64,000 nt of DNA from Nitrospirota bacterium. GTDB taxonomy: Bacteria > Nitrospirota > Thermodesulfovibrionia > Thermodesulfovibrionales > UBA1546. Within the stretch, counting starts at the first letter, position 1. Each line of letters opens with the position of its first letter. Position numbers and translations under genes: made by a program. Below the pieces are notes generated by a model, which saw only the letters and a program-made list of their open reading frames with translations, did not search any database and was not told the DNA's origin. Positions 1 through 8,886 of the stretch are shown here, piece by piece. The stretch is from NCBI GenBank assembly GCA_009773185.1, contig WPIF01000005.1, positions 62,001 through 126,000 of the forward strand. The letters are read 5' to 3'.

Positions 1-1385
1 TACTTAATCTTATACTCTTTTATCTTCGCCCTCAGCGTATTCCTGTTAATGCCGAGGGTCTTTGCTGTTTTTAACTGATTGCCTTTTGTCTCTTTAAGGA
101 CAATGCTTATGAGGGCCTTTTCCACCTCTGACATCACGGCAGAATGGAGATTGGCGGTTTCGAGTTTTGTCATATCCTTGAGATATTTTCTTAATTTGTC
201 CTCGAGAAATTCTTTTATGGAATATGTATTCCCCTCCTCAACGTGAAGGTCGCGTTTTTCTATCGCTGCCCCGTCAGAAAGGATGCATGCGCTCTTTATC
301 GCATTTTCAAGTTCCCTTACATTTCCCGGCCAGTCATATTTTGTGATGAAATCCTTTGCCTCTTTTGAGAGCTCTTTCTGCCCTGTCTCAAACTTTTTCT
401 GGGCTTCTTTGAGGAAATGCTTTGCAAGCGGCAGGATATCTTCTCTGCGGTCTCTCAGGGGAGGCATCTTTATCTGGACAACGTTGAACCTGTAATAGAG
501 GTCTTCCCTGAATGTGCCTTTTGCAACCGCCTCTTTAAGGCTTTTATTTGTTGCGCCTATTATTCTTGCGTCTGCCTTTGCCGCCTTATTGCTTCCGAGG
601 GGCGTGAATTCATTATCCTGCATAAACCTGAGAAGCTTGGCCTGAAGGTTAAGGTCAAGCTCGGATATCTCATCAAGGAATAATGTGCCTCTGCCTGCTG
701 ATTCAATCTTGCCTATGCGTTTCTCTTTTGCTCCTGTGAATGCGCCTTTTTCCCAGCCGAAAAGCTCTGCCTCAAGAAGGTCTTTGGGGATGGATGCACA
801 GTTGATTGCAACAAAGGGCTCTGAACTCCGCTTGCCATTAAAGTGTATTGCCTTTGCAACTATCTCTTTTCCTGTCCCGCTTTCTCCTGTTATAAGAACC
901 GTAATATCCTTTGACGCAACCCTACCGATTTCTTTGAAAGCCTTCAGCATCTTTTCGCTTCTCCCGACTATCTGGGGCGCTTCTCCCTCTGCTTCTTTAA
1001 ACTTCCTCAGTTCCTCTCTCAGCGCCATGTCCTTGAACGCCTTTTCAACAACTATCTTGAGTTCTTCGATGTCAAAAGGTTTTTCAATATAGTCGTATGC
1101 GCCTTCTTTCATGGCATCTATGGTGCTCTCCATCTTGCCGTGTGCTGTTACCATTATTGCTGTTGCATCCGGATTGGATGATTTTATTTCCCGCAGGCCA
1201 TCAAGCCCGTTTCCGTCAGGCAGTATGAGGTCAAGCAGTATTAACTGGGAGGCGTCTTTTACAGCCTTCAGGCCTGAAGACAGCTTGGTATGTGAAACAA
1301 CCTTGTATCCTGCCGGCTCAAGGGCTTTCTGGACAACCCACGCTATGCTTTCATCGTCATCAATTATTAAAACTTCTTTATTCAT
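1..1385 (-). CDS. NtrC-family sigma-54-dependent response regulator
   Basis: This is a transcriptional activator that, when phosphorylated, drives open-complex formation by sigma-54 RNA polymerase. My translation gives 461 residues: a receiver domain with phosphoacceptor Asp52 (LLDLILPDG), an AAA+ domain with Walker A GESGTGKE near 167-174 and the sigma-54-contacting GAFTGA loop at 214-219, and a C-terminal Fis-type helix-turn-helix (NQLKTAKTLGINRNTLRAKI). The last two bases visible on this strand are TA, so the stop codon is probably completed one base beyond the window edge. It lies 58 bp downstream of a cognate histidine kinase. The genes regulated cannot be told from sequence; nitrogen control is only one possibility. 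Confidence 0.93.
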   Translation of the reverse strand, partial: MNKEVLIIDDDESIAWVVQKALEPAGYKVVSHTKLSSGLKAVKDASQLILLDLILPDGNGLDGLREIKSSNPDATAIMVTAHGKMESTIDAMKEGAYDYIEKPFDIEELKIVVEKAFKDMALREELRKFKEAEGEAPQIVGRSEKMLKAFKEIGRVASKDITVLITGESGTGKEIVAKAIHFNGKRSSEPFVAINCASIPKDLLEAELFGWEKGAFTGAKEKRIGKIESAGRGTLFLDEISELDLNLQAKLLRFMQDNEFTPLGSNKAAKADARIIGATNKSLKEAVAKGTFREDLYYRFNVVQIKMPPLRDRREDILPLAKHFLKEAQKKFETGQKELSKEAKDFITKYDWPGNVRELENAIKSACILSDGAAIEKRDLHVEEGNTYSIKEFLEDKLRKYLKDMTKLETANLHSAVMSEVEKALISIVLKETKGNQLKTAKTLGINRNTLRAKIKEYKIK

Positions 1386-1443
1386 AGTTTGCTATCTTTC
1401 AGGCAATGCATTATGTTCTTGCTCAAACAACATCACCTATATA

Positions 1444-2478
1444 TCATTTCCCCTCAAATGGTATATAGATATTAAAAGTTGTCCCTTTATTAAATTGGCT
1501 TTCGACCTTGATAAAGCCTTTGTGGTCGAGAATGATCTTTTTTGACAAAGCAAGTCCTATACCAGTCCCATGCTTCTTTTTTGTATAAAACGGCAGAAAT
1601 ATTTTTGGGATGTCTTCAGAAGGAATTCCCTCGCCCGTGTCTTTGATGGATACAACAGCCCAGCGTTTAAGTTTACCTTTTTGTTTAACATATTCCCTGG
1701 AAACCCTTGTCACTACTGTAAGACTTCCGCCTTTTTTCAAGGCCTCTATGGCATTTTTTATCATATTCAAAAATACCTGAAGAAGCTTTCCTTCGTCGCC
1801 TGTAACTCTCGGAATGCTGGGGTCGTACATCTTATGTAAAATAATCCCTTTGTTTTTCATCGGAATATCAAGAATAGAGAACGCTTTTTCCAGAACTTCA
1901 TGGATATTTACTGAATGGAATAACGGCTTCTTGCTTATAGTTAAATAGTTTTGAAGTATTGAATTTAATCTGTCCGTCTCCTTAATTATCAGGTTTGTGT
2001 ATTCGTCAATACCCGCAGATTGTGTCTTATCACGCAGGAGTTGCGCTGCGCCCTTTATCCCTCCCAGGGGGTTTTTAATCTCATGAGCGATGGTCCCAAG
2101 AAGATATATCAAAGAGTCAAACTGATAGTCTTCCCTCTCAACAATATCAATGTTTCCCCTGAGTGAAAGCACAGCTCCTTTTGTTTCTCCCTGCACAAAA
2201 AAAGGCGAGAGATTGAAATCAACATTGATTGTTTTCCCGATATTTATATCTACTCCCCTGCCGCTGAAAGGCCGTTCTTCGGATATGGTCTTTTTTATAA
2301 GCCCCGAAATTATTTTTTCTTCAGGGAATAATTCCCTGAATTTTTTCCCTGTCAGCTCTTTAAGGCTCCTGGCAAAAAACTCTTCGCCTGCCCTGTTTAC
2401 AAACTGCGCTACCCCTTTTTTATCAAAAAGGACAATGGCATCTTCAAGGCTGTTTATTAATGCTTCGAGTGAGAACAT
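1444..2478 (-). CDS. PAS-domain sensor histidine kinase, NtrB-like
   Basis: This is a soluble histidine kinase of 344 residues with no membrane segment. An N-terminal PAS-like domain (about 1-110) is followed by a dimerisation/phosphotransfer box with His132 in GTIAHEIKNPLGG, the form typical of NtrB/GlnL kinases. The HATPase domain shows the N box (Asn242 in NMIKNAIEAL), DTGEGI near 280 and GTGIGLAL near 304. It should phosphorylate the response regulator encoded immediately downstream. fdhD lies 35 bp upstream on the same strand, so all three may be co-transcribed. The signal sensed is unknown. Confidence 0.92.
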   Translation of the reverse strand: MFSLEALINSLEDAIVLFDKKGVAQFVNRAGEEFFARSLKELTGKKFRELFPEEKIISGLIKKTISEERPFSGRGVDINIGKTINVDFNLSPFFVQGETKGAVLSLRGNIDIVEREDYQFDSLIYLLGTIAHEIKNPLGGIKGAAQLLRDKTQSAGIDEYTNLIIKETDRLNSILQNYLTISKKPLFHSVNIHEVLEKAFSILDIPMKNKGIILHKMYDPSIPRVTGDEGKLLQVFLNMIKNAIEALKKGGSLTVVTRVSREYVKQKGKLKRWAVVSIKDTGEGIPSEDIPKIFLPFYTKKKHGTGIGLALSKKIILDHKGFIKVESQFNKGTTFNIYIPFEGK

Positions 2479-2513
2479 TATAGTTATTTTGGAATTAATT
2501 TCATACGCTTAAA

Positions 2514-3293
2514 CTATTTCGTCTGGTTAGAGATTATTATCCTCTGCGGATGCGTATATACATTGAGCCTCTCTCCCCTTACAAAGCCTGCAAGGGTAAT
2601 CCCCCTTTTTTCAGCAATCTCCACTGCAAGATCTGTAGGCGCTGTCCTGCTTGCAAGCACCGGGATGCCCCATCTGGAACATTTGGATGCAATCTCCGAT
2701 GAAAGCCTTCCGCTTGCAAGCATTATCTTCCCTTCAAACTTTATGCCTTCAAGCAGCGAATATCCGATAATCTTGTCAACAGCGTTATGCCTTCCTATGT
2801 CCTCTGCAAAGGCGATAATGTTCCTGCCGTCTGATAAAGCAGCGCTGTGGACACATCCTGTGAGATGATAAAGCTCCGAACGGTTCTGGAATTCTTTGAA
2901 CAGATGAAAAAGACTCTCTGCATCTATAGAGAATTCATCCTTTATCTTTTCAGTCTCAGGCTTTTTGGCAAATGTTATGCCCCCCACACAGCCTGATGTC
3001 ACAACCCTGCCCTCTTTGGATATAACAGCATCTGCCGCCTGTATATTAACAACCACATCTTCGCCATATTCAATGCTCATCCGGTCTGCACACCATTCTC
3101 CCCTGATAATGCCCTCTGTCATAAGCAGGCCGACTACCAGTTCCCTTATCATTAAGGGAGTGCAGTAAAGGCTTATAATCTCCTCTCTGTTAACAGAGAT
3201 TCTCAGCCTCTGTTCCGCAGCAACAGTATCTTCCGCCTGTTTTATGGAGCTGCCGGTAATCCTGGATATTATCTTTTTTGACGTTGGATTCAT
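2514..3293 (-). CDS. fdhD: Formate dehydrogenase accessory sulfurtransferase FdhD
   Basis: FdhD passes sulfur from a cysteine desulfurase to the bis-MGD molybdenum cofactor, which formate dehydrogenases need for activity. The 259-residue protein carries the family's central motif as VTSGCVGGITF, with one cysteine rather than the two of the E. coli loop; single-Cys forms are common in this family. ITGS near residue 12, the TGCVHSAAL segment and FAEDIGRHNAVDK are further family signatures. No formate dehydrogenase gene is in the window, so its client lies elsewhere. It is the first gene of a minus-strand run leading into the two-component pair. Confidence 0.93.
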   Translation of the reverse strand: MNPTSKKIISRITGSSIKQAEDTVAAEQRLRISVNREEIISLYCTPLMIRELVVGLLMTEGIIRGEWCADRMSIEYGEDVVVNIQAADAVISKEGRVVTSGCVGGITFAKKPETEKIKDEFSIDAESLFHLFKEFQNRSELYHLTGCVHSAALSDGRNIIAFAEDIGRHNAVDKIIGYSLLEGIKFEGKIMLASGRLSSEIASKCSRWGIPVLASRTAPTDLAVEIAEKRGITLAGFVRGERLNVYTHPQRIIISNQTK

Positions 3294-3372
3294 TTTTTTA
3301 TTCCCAAAAATTATAATTGTCTGTAAATTATATCATCAATTAATGCTAAAATATCTGCGGAGCTGAAATAAT

Positions 3373-4404
3373 ATGACATATAAAGATGCTATAAAAAATA
3401 GTTTCGGGCTTGTTCATAAGAACTGGCAGCTTGTGATGGTCCAGGTCGCCATGATGATTATAAGCTGTATTGGCTTTTTCGTGTTTATCGGAATCCCTCT
3501 GGCTGTTGCCTTTGTTATGTTTGGACTTGACCTGACAGAACTGACCAGGCTCAAAGACCTCATCGGAACAATGAGAGAGCCTTCTGAGGTTATATCCAGA
3601 TATATGGGATTATTTATTGTGTTCTTAATCAGTTTTTTAATCTATCTGTTTTTTATTGCGGCAATAGGCATATATGTCTTTGGCGGCTCAGCAGGCCTGA
3701 TGGGCAGGATTGTGAAAGATAACACTGAAAGATTCAGCATGAACACATTCTTTTCAGAAGGCAAACGGCTTTTCTTTCCCCTGGTCGGGTTCACCACAAT
3801 TATTGGCGTAATCTTTATCGGCGTTGCCTTTATCCTTGGCTTATTTGGAGGCGGGATAGCAGCTATTATATCCATTGCAAAAGAACATGAAGCAACACTT
3901 GCCCTTTTTCTCGGAATATTTTTTTCACTGTTATTATTCTGCGTCGGGCTGATTCTTATTGCCTGCACAATTGCCCTTACCTTATACGGCGTGGCAGCTG
4001 TTGTCTTTAAAGGGACAGGGCCGTTGAAATCAACAAAAGAGACAATTAGATATCTGTATCATCACCCTGATGCCCTATGGCTTTACTGCATTACATTCGG
4101 AGGATATATCCTCGCAAGTTTTCTGCTCATCCTTCTCGGCACCCCGTTCAGCCTGATTCCAATAGCAGGCCCTATACTCGCCCTCCCGTACCAGCTTTTC
4201 TCCTATACTGTCCAGAGCTATTTAGGGCTTGTTATCATCTGCACAACCTTCATTTATTATTTCTCCACAGAAGTCCGGCCTGAACAGGCGCCTGAACTAA
4301 AAGTAGAACCTATAGCTGAATGGGTTACTCAAATACCTGATATTTCTCAGCCTCAAGTTCCCGGGCCAACGCCTCCTCATCCTGAGAAGGAAGAGCCGGA
4401 ATAA
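3373..4404 (+). CDS. Multi-pass membrane protein of unknown function
   Basis: I do not recognise a specific function. The 343-residue protein has about six strongly hydrophobic segments (roughly residues 17-50, 75-105, 130-165, 170-205, 230-262 and 265-300), separated by short basic and acidic loops. It ends in a proline- and glutamate-rich cytoplasmic-looking tail (PGPTPPHPEKEEPE). The N-terminal soluble stretch (YKDAIKNSFGLVHKNW) resembles DUF-type integral membrane proteins that start with a short amphipathic helix. It is divergent from fdhD, and its last 80 bp overlap the 3' end of the convergent lipoate ligase gene. Confidence 0.8.
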   Translation: MTYKDAIKNSFGLVHKNWQLVMVQVAMMIISCIGFFVFIGIPLAVAFVMFGLDLTELTRLKDLIGTMREPSEVISRYMGLFIVFLISFLIYLFFIAAIGIYVFGGSAGLMGRIVKDNTERFSMNTFFSEGKRLFFPLVGFTTIIGVIFIGVAFILGLFGGGIAAIISIAKEHEATLALFLGIFFSLLLFCVGLILIACTIALTLYGVAAVVFKGTGPLKSTKETIRYLYHHPDALWLYCITFGGYILASFLLILLGTPFSLIPIAGPILALPYQLFSYTVQSYLGLVIICTTFIYYFSTEVRPEQAPELKVEPIAEWVTQIPDISQPQVPGPTPPHPEKEEPE

Positions 4405-5113
4405 ATTTTATATCAAATATTTCTTCAAAAGAACGTTTTATAATGCCCCTGAATTCTTTATCGCTTAGATCAGGAATAATATCCTTCAGCCCGGTCATTG
4501 ACTCTTTTATGTCTTGAGAAGGTTTAAGCCTGAATGCCTTCACTGTTGCCGGTTCATCAATAATATAAGGGATGGACCCCTGCTGCAAAAGCCCGTCTGC
4601 CCAGCGTTTCTGGGCTGAGCCGATAATCTTTTTGTTGTCTATCAGTATTTCTCCGAATGAACTTGACTGAAAACATAAAGGGCTTCCCGCAAGGACCCTG
4701 CCCTTTTCCCTGTGTTTTTTCGATTCAGCCTGTATCCCGAGCTTATTAAGCGCGAGATTGAAAACAGCGCTTATCTTTTTATAGCTGTCAAGCAGGCCCT
4801 TAGAAAAGGGTTCCTGGTCTGTTCGTACAGAAAAACTGTACGTCAGTTCATCCCCGTGCAGTATTGCCCTCCCTCCGGTAGGCCTTTTTACTATCTGTAT
4901 CCGGTTTGCCCTGCAATATTCAATATTAATATCAGACGCCTTTTGAAAGCGGCCAAGGCTTAATGACGGCTTGTCCCAGGAGTATAGTCTCAGTGTGGGC
5001 GGTGAATCACCTTTTCTGACAGAGGCTGCAATCGCCTCATCAAGCGCCATATTGCAGGATGCGCTGCATGGTTTGGAATTGATAAACCTCCAGGTTTTAT
5101 GGTAATTTAGCAT
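4325..5113 (-). CDS. Lipoate-protein ligase A / octanoyltransferase (LplA/LipM-like)
   Basis: This enzyme of the biotin/lipoate protein ligase fold attaches lipoate or octanoate to carrier domains. Signatures are RPTGGRAILHGDELTYSF in the first half and ILIDNKKIIGSAQKRW later. I place the start at MLNYHKTW (5113); the open frame continues upstream to 5206, but that stretch is a translated heptad repeat, not conserved protein. A cysteine in SPLCFQSSSFGEIL sits where LipM-type octanoyltransferases have their catalytic Cys, so the protein could be LipM rather than LplA. Its 3' end overlaps the convergent membrane-protein gene. Confidence 0.85.
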   Translation of the reverse strand: MLNYHKTWRFINSKPCSASCNMALDEAIAASVRKGDSPPTLRLYSWDKPSLSLGRFQKASDINIEYCRANRIQIVKRPTGGRAILHGDELTYSFSVRTDQEPFSKGLLDSYKKISAVFNLALNKLGIQAESKKHREKGRVLAGSPLCFQSSSFGEILIDNKKIIGSAQKRWADGLLQQGSIPYIIDEPATVKAFRLKPSQDIKESMTGLKDIIPDLSDKEFRGIIKRSFEEIFDIKFIPALPSQDEEALARELEAEKYQVFE

Positions 5114-5149
5114 GTTTTTTTTGAACCTGATTTCAGGTATAATTATAAC

Positions 5150-5214
5150 AGGATGCAGGATACAAGATACACGATAAAAAATCATGAATCGTGCATTGTG
5201 AATCATGTATCATA
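5150..5214. repeat. Heptad palindromic element, lplA-yjbQ
   Basis: The left arm is built from GGATGCA/GGATACA-like 7-mers. The right arm (ATCGTGCATTGTGAATCATG...) is its imperfect reverse complement, separated by an A-rich turn. It lies between divergent genes and extends the open frame upstream of each. Confidence 0.7.
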
Positions 5215-5226
5215 AATGGAGGAATC

Positions 5227-5628
5227 GTGGTCAGATACATAAATGTCAGAAGCAAACAGAGGAATGAATTCATTGATATAACCGAAAAAGTCAATGAGGT
5301 TATTAAAGAGGCAGGGGTAGTCAGCGGAATCTGTTATATCTATGTGCCTCACACAACAGCAGGCGTAACAATAAACGAAGGTGCAGACCCGTCTGTTCAG
5401 CGTGACATACAGAATGTTCTCAGCAGGCTGATACCGCACGAAATGAACTATTCCCACAGAGAAGGCAATGCAGATGCACACATAAAATCAACTATCGTAG
5501 GCGCCTCTCAGCTTGTTATCATTGACGAAGGAAGGCTTGTACTGGGGACATGGCAGGCTGTCTATTTCTGTGAATTTGACGGGCCAAGGCACAGACGGGT
5601 AGCGCTGAAGTTTATTGCGGACAAATAA
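5227..5628 (+). CDS. YjbQ family protein (UPF0047)
   Basis: This is a small YjbQ-family enzyme; members have been reported to carry weak thiamine-phosphate synthase activity, but the main role is uncertain. I choose the GTG at 5227 because GGAGG ends four bases upstream and MVRYINVRSK matches the family N-terminus; codons upstream come from a repeat. Conserved segments are the central VPHTTAGVTINEGADP, SHREGNADAHIKS, and C-terminal LGTWQAVYFCEFDGPRHR, which carries the family's GTWQ signature. The 133-residue length is normal for the family. Confidence 0.9.
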   Translation: MVRYINVRSKQRNEFIDITEKVNEVIKEAGVVSGICYIYVPHTTAGVTINEGADPSVQRDIQNVLSRLIPHEMNYSHREGNADAHIKSTIVGASQLVIIDEGRLVLGTWQAVYFCEFDGPRHRRVALKFIADK

Positions 5629-5673
5629 GAAATCTCTGCGCCTTAGTTCTGAAAACTAATTCTTGTTTTCTTG

Positions 5674-5712
5674 TTGACCATATCATCCTTCAACATATAA
5701 AATTATGCCATG
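5674..5712 (+). promoter_or_regulatory. Promoter block of the single-chain RM gene, duplicated upstream of hsdR
   Basis: A -35-like TTGACC (5674-5679), a 16-bp spacer and TATAAA (5696-5701) are followed by AATTATGCCATG at 5701-5712. The same arrangement with the same spacing occurs at 14228-14266; 30 of 39 positions are identical. The conserved 12-mer would straddle the transcription start, so it could be an operator. Confidence 0.6.
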
Positions 5713-5735
5713 CGTGTTGAGAATAGAAATAAACT

Positions 5736-8700
5736 ATGCTGAACACATACTTCAAACGTATTTTTGATGTCGCAAAGCGCGGCGACACCAGAGAAGAGAG
5801 TTATTATTCCTCACTCGAAGAACTCCTGAGAAGTTATGCTGTTTCAATCGGGAAAAAGCAGGTAGATATTACCACTCTCCCCAAAAAGACCGAGGCTGGC
5901 AACCCCGACTTCAGGATATGGGATGGAAAACAGCAGATTATCGGTTACATAGAAGCGAAGGTGCCGACTACTGAATATTTAGACCAGATAGAAACATCCG
6001 AGCAGTTAAAGCGTTATTTAAATATCTTCCCAAATTTATTGTTGACCAATTTTTTCGAGTTCAGGCTTTATCGTAACGGCGCATTAATAGACAAGGTTTT
6101 GATCGGAAGACCATACCATATTCACAAGCTCAAATCCGTCCCTGTTGTTGAAAATGAGGAGAAGTTTTTAAGCCTTCTTGAGAAATATTTCTCATTCTCT
6201 TTGCCTAAAGTCTATGACGCAAAGAATCTTGCTATCGAGCTCGCAAAGAGAACGCGCTTCTTGAAAGAGGAAATCATCTCGCAAGAATTGGAAGAGGAAG
6301 AAAAAAAAGGGAAGGGAAACATCCTTGGTTTTTATAAAGCATTTAAGGAGCATCTCATAAGCGGGCTAACTAAAGAAGACTTTGCAGACCTTTATTCGCA
6401 GACCATAGCTTATGGGCTGTTCGCTGCGAGAACAAGAACGGAAAACGGCTTTAACAGAAAGCTTGCCTATGACAGGATTCCGAAAACAATCGGAATCTTA
6501 AGAGACGTATTCCAGTTTATTTCGTTGGGCGATCTGCCCAAGCCGATGGAATGGATTATTGACGATATCTCGGACGTTCTGGCAACAACCGACGTTTATA
6601 ATCTGCTCGATGAATATTTCAATAAGCACAGAGGCAAAGATCCCATAGTTCATTTTTATGAAACCTTCCTTGCTGAATATGACCCAAAGACGAGAGAAAA
6701 AAGAGGCGTCTATTACACGCCAGAGCCGGTTGTCTCTTACATCGTCCGCTCTTTGAACCATATCCTTAAAGAGCATTTTGATAAAAAAGACGGGTTTGCA
6801 AGCCAGACTGTAACAGTCCTTGATCCTGCGGCAGGAACGCTTACCTTTCTTGCAGAGGCTGCGCATCTTGCTGTTGAGGAATTTACGTCAAAATACGGCG
6901 AAGGCAAGAGAAGAGGTTTTATCAAGGAACACATTCTTAAAAATTTCTATGCCTTTGAGCTTATGATGGCGCCTTATGCAATCGGCCATCTGAAAATGTC
7001 TTTTCTTCTTGAAGAGCTTGGCTATAAACTTCAGACAGACGACAGGTTCAAGCTTTATCTAACCAACACTCTTGAGATGGAAGAACTCGCCCAGACAGAA
7101 CTTCCGGGGATGGTTTCACTCTCAGAAGAATCGCATATGGCTGGTAAGGTTAAAAAGGAGCAGCCCATTCTCGTCGTCCTCGGCAATCCGCCGTATTCTG
7201 TAAGCTCTGCCAATAAATCAACGTTCATAGAAAAAGAGATGGACATTTATAAAGAAGATGTGCGTGATGAAAGAAATATCCAGCCCTTGTCTGATGATTA
7301 CATCAAGTTCATACGTTTTGCGCATTGGAAGATAGAGAATGCCGGTAAAGGCGTTATAGGAATGATAACCAATAATTCCTACCTCTCCGGATTGATTCAT
7401 CGCGGGATGCGCAAGAGTTTACTAGAAAGCTTTAATGAGATTTATATTCTCAACCTTCATGGAAACAGCCGTATTGGAGAAAAGTGTCCTGATGGCACTA
7501 AAGACGAAAATGTCTTTGACATCCAGCAAGGCGTATCAATCGCAATCTTCGTGAAGGATAAGAAACAAAAAGGATTGGGAAAAATTTTCTATCAGGATAT
7601 TTATGGCATTAGAGAAAAGAAATATGAATATCTTAATCAATACTATACTGACTCAACAAAATGGAAAAAATTGCAGCCCTCATCCCCACATTATTTCTTT
7701 GTGGAAAAAGATTTTTCAGAGCAGGTAAGATACGACAAGTTTTTGCCTGTTCAAGAAATATTTATAGAGTCTTCGAGTGGTGTAAAAACCCATCGTGATC
7801 ACTTCTTAATTGGTTTCACCCCAGAAGAGGTTAAGCAGAGGATGAGAACATTTACCAGTGATTTGCCAGATGAATTGGTCAGTCAGGCGCTTGACTTGAA
7901 AGACACTCACGATTTTAAACTTAAAGAAGTCAGAATAAAACTGAAAAAAGAAGAATGGAAAGAATCAGTCTTACCATATTCTTATCGCCCCTTTGATGAT
8001 CGATACGTCTGCTATATGCCTGATTTAATTGATAGGGATCGGCGTGATGTAATGCAATATTTTCTAACAAATAATCTTGGCTTTGTTACGATGAGACAAT
8101 ATGTTTATGATTCTGTAGAAATTTATAACTACACGTTTTGCGTGCAAAATATTATTGATAATAGATTCTTTATAAGTAATCGCGGCATATGCTCAGTCTT
8201 TCCTCTTTATCTCTACCAGCCAAAAGACAAGCCTAAAAAGAAGTCGTTTAGCAGCGTTATTATGCTCTTTGAGCCGGAGGCAGAATACGGAGTGAAAAAG
8301 CCGAATCTGGCCCCGGAATTTATTGAAAAACTTGCTAAGACTTATAAGAAAACGCCACCTCCTGAAGAAATATTCTATTACATCTATGCAGTGCTTTATT
8401 CGAATACCTACAGAACAAAATATGCCGAATTTTTGAAAATAGACTTCCCGCGAGTGCCGTTCACAAAAGATTATAAGCTGTTCAAGAAAATGGCTGACTA
8501 TGGCGAAAGGCTTGTTAATCTACATCTCCTCAAATCATCGGAGCTTGATAAACCAATTGTCAAATTTCAGGGCGAGGGAAATGATAAGGTGGAGAAATTT
8601 AAATATGACAAAGGACAACTCTATGTAAATACCACCCAGTATTTCGAAGGCTTACCTCAGGAAGTATGGGAATATCAGGTCGGCGGTTATCAGGTCTGCG

Positions 8701-8849
8701 ACAAATGGCTCAAGGACAGAAAAGGGAGAAAACTTTCAGTTGAAGAAATTCAGCATTATTGCAAAGTCGTAACTGCCCTAAAAAAGACAATCGAGATTCA
8801 GGGGAAAATAGACGGCACATATCTGAACATAGAACAAAAAACAATCTAA
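5736..8849 (+). CDS. Single-chain (type IIG / ISP-like) restriction-methyltransferase
   Basis: One 1037-residue polypeptide combines restriction and N6-adenine methylation. The N-terminus has a PD-(D/E)xK nuclease core: PD at 57-58 in AGNPDFRIW and EAK at 73-75 in GYIEAK. The methyltransferase follows, with SAM motif I DPAAGT near 363-368 and catalytic motif IV NPPY near 484-487. The C-terminal half (about 560-1037) fits the target-recognition domain of type ISP enzymes. No helicase motifs are present, which separates it from full type ISP proteins such as LlaBIII. It stands alone with its own promoter block; a small predicted nuclease gene follows 37 bp downstream. Confidence 0.9.
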   Translation: MLNTYFKRIFDVAKRGDTREESYYSSLEELLRSYAVSIGKKQVDITTLPKKTEAGNPDFRIWDGKQQIIGYIEAKVPTTEYLDQIETSEQLKRYLNIFPNLLLTNFFEFRLYRNGALIDKVLIGRPYHIHKLKSVPVVENEEKFLSLLEKYFSFSLPKVYDAKNLAIELAKRTRFLKEEIISQELEEEEKKGKGNILGFYKAFKEHLISGLTKEDFADLYSQTIAYGLFAARTRTENGFNRKLAYDRIPKTIGILRDVFQFISLGDLPKPMEWIIDDISDVLATTDVYNLLDEYFNKHRGKDPIVHFYETFLAEYDPKTREKRGVYYTPEPVVSYIVRSLNHILKEHFDKKDGFASQTVTVLDPAAGTLTFLAEAAHLAVEEFTSKYGEGKRRGFIKEHILKNFYAFELMMAPYAIGHLKMSFLLEELGYKLQTDDRFKLYLTNTLEMEELAQTELPGMVSLSEESHMAGKVKKEQPILVVLGNPPYSVSSANKSTFIEKEMDIYKEDVRDERNIQPLSDDYIKFIRFAHWKIENAGKGVIGMITNNSYLSGLIHRGMRKSLLESFNEIYILNLHGNSRIGEKCPDGTKDENVFDIQQGVSIAIFVKDKKQKGLGKIFYQDIYGIREKKYEYLNQYYTDSTKWKKLQPSSPHYFFVEKDFSEQVRYDKFLPVQEIFIESSSGVKTHRDHFLIGFTPEEVKQRMRTFTSDLPDELVSQALDLKDTHDFKLKEVRIKLKKEEWKESVLPYSYRPFDDRYVCYMPDLIDRDRRDVMQYFLTNNLGFVTMRQYVYDSVEIYNYTFCVQNIIDNRFFISNRGICSVFPLYLYQPKDKPKKKSFSSVIMLFEPEAEYGVKKPNLAPEFIEKLAKTYKKTPPPEEIFYYIYAVLYSNTYRTKYAEFLKIDFPRVPFTKDYKLFKKMADYGERLVNLHLLKSSELDKPIVKFQGEGNDKVEKFKYDKGQLYVNTTQYFEGLPQEVWEYQVGGYQVCDKWLKDRKGRKLSVEEIQHYCKVVTALKKTIEIQGKIDGTYLNIEQKTI

Positions 8850-8886
8850 TTTTAAATGCACTATGTGAACTTTTTTTAGGTAAACA

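Noticed and set aside
685-1545. Plus-strand reading frames across the NtrC/NtrB genes
   Set aside because: They mirror the conserved minus-strand proteins, have no ribosome sites and encode nothing recognisable.
5113-5206. Upstream start for the lipoate ligase
   Set aside because: The added residues are a translated heptad repeat and do not match the family; Met at 5113 does.
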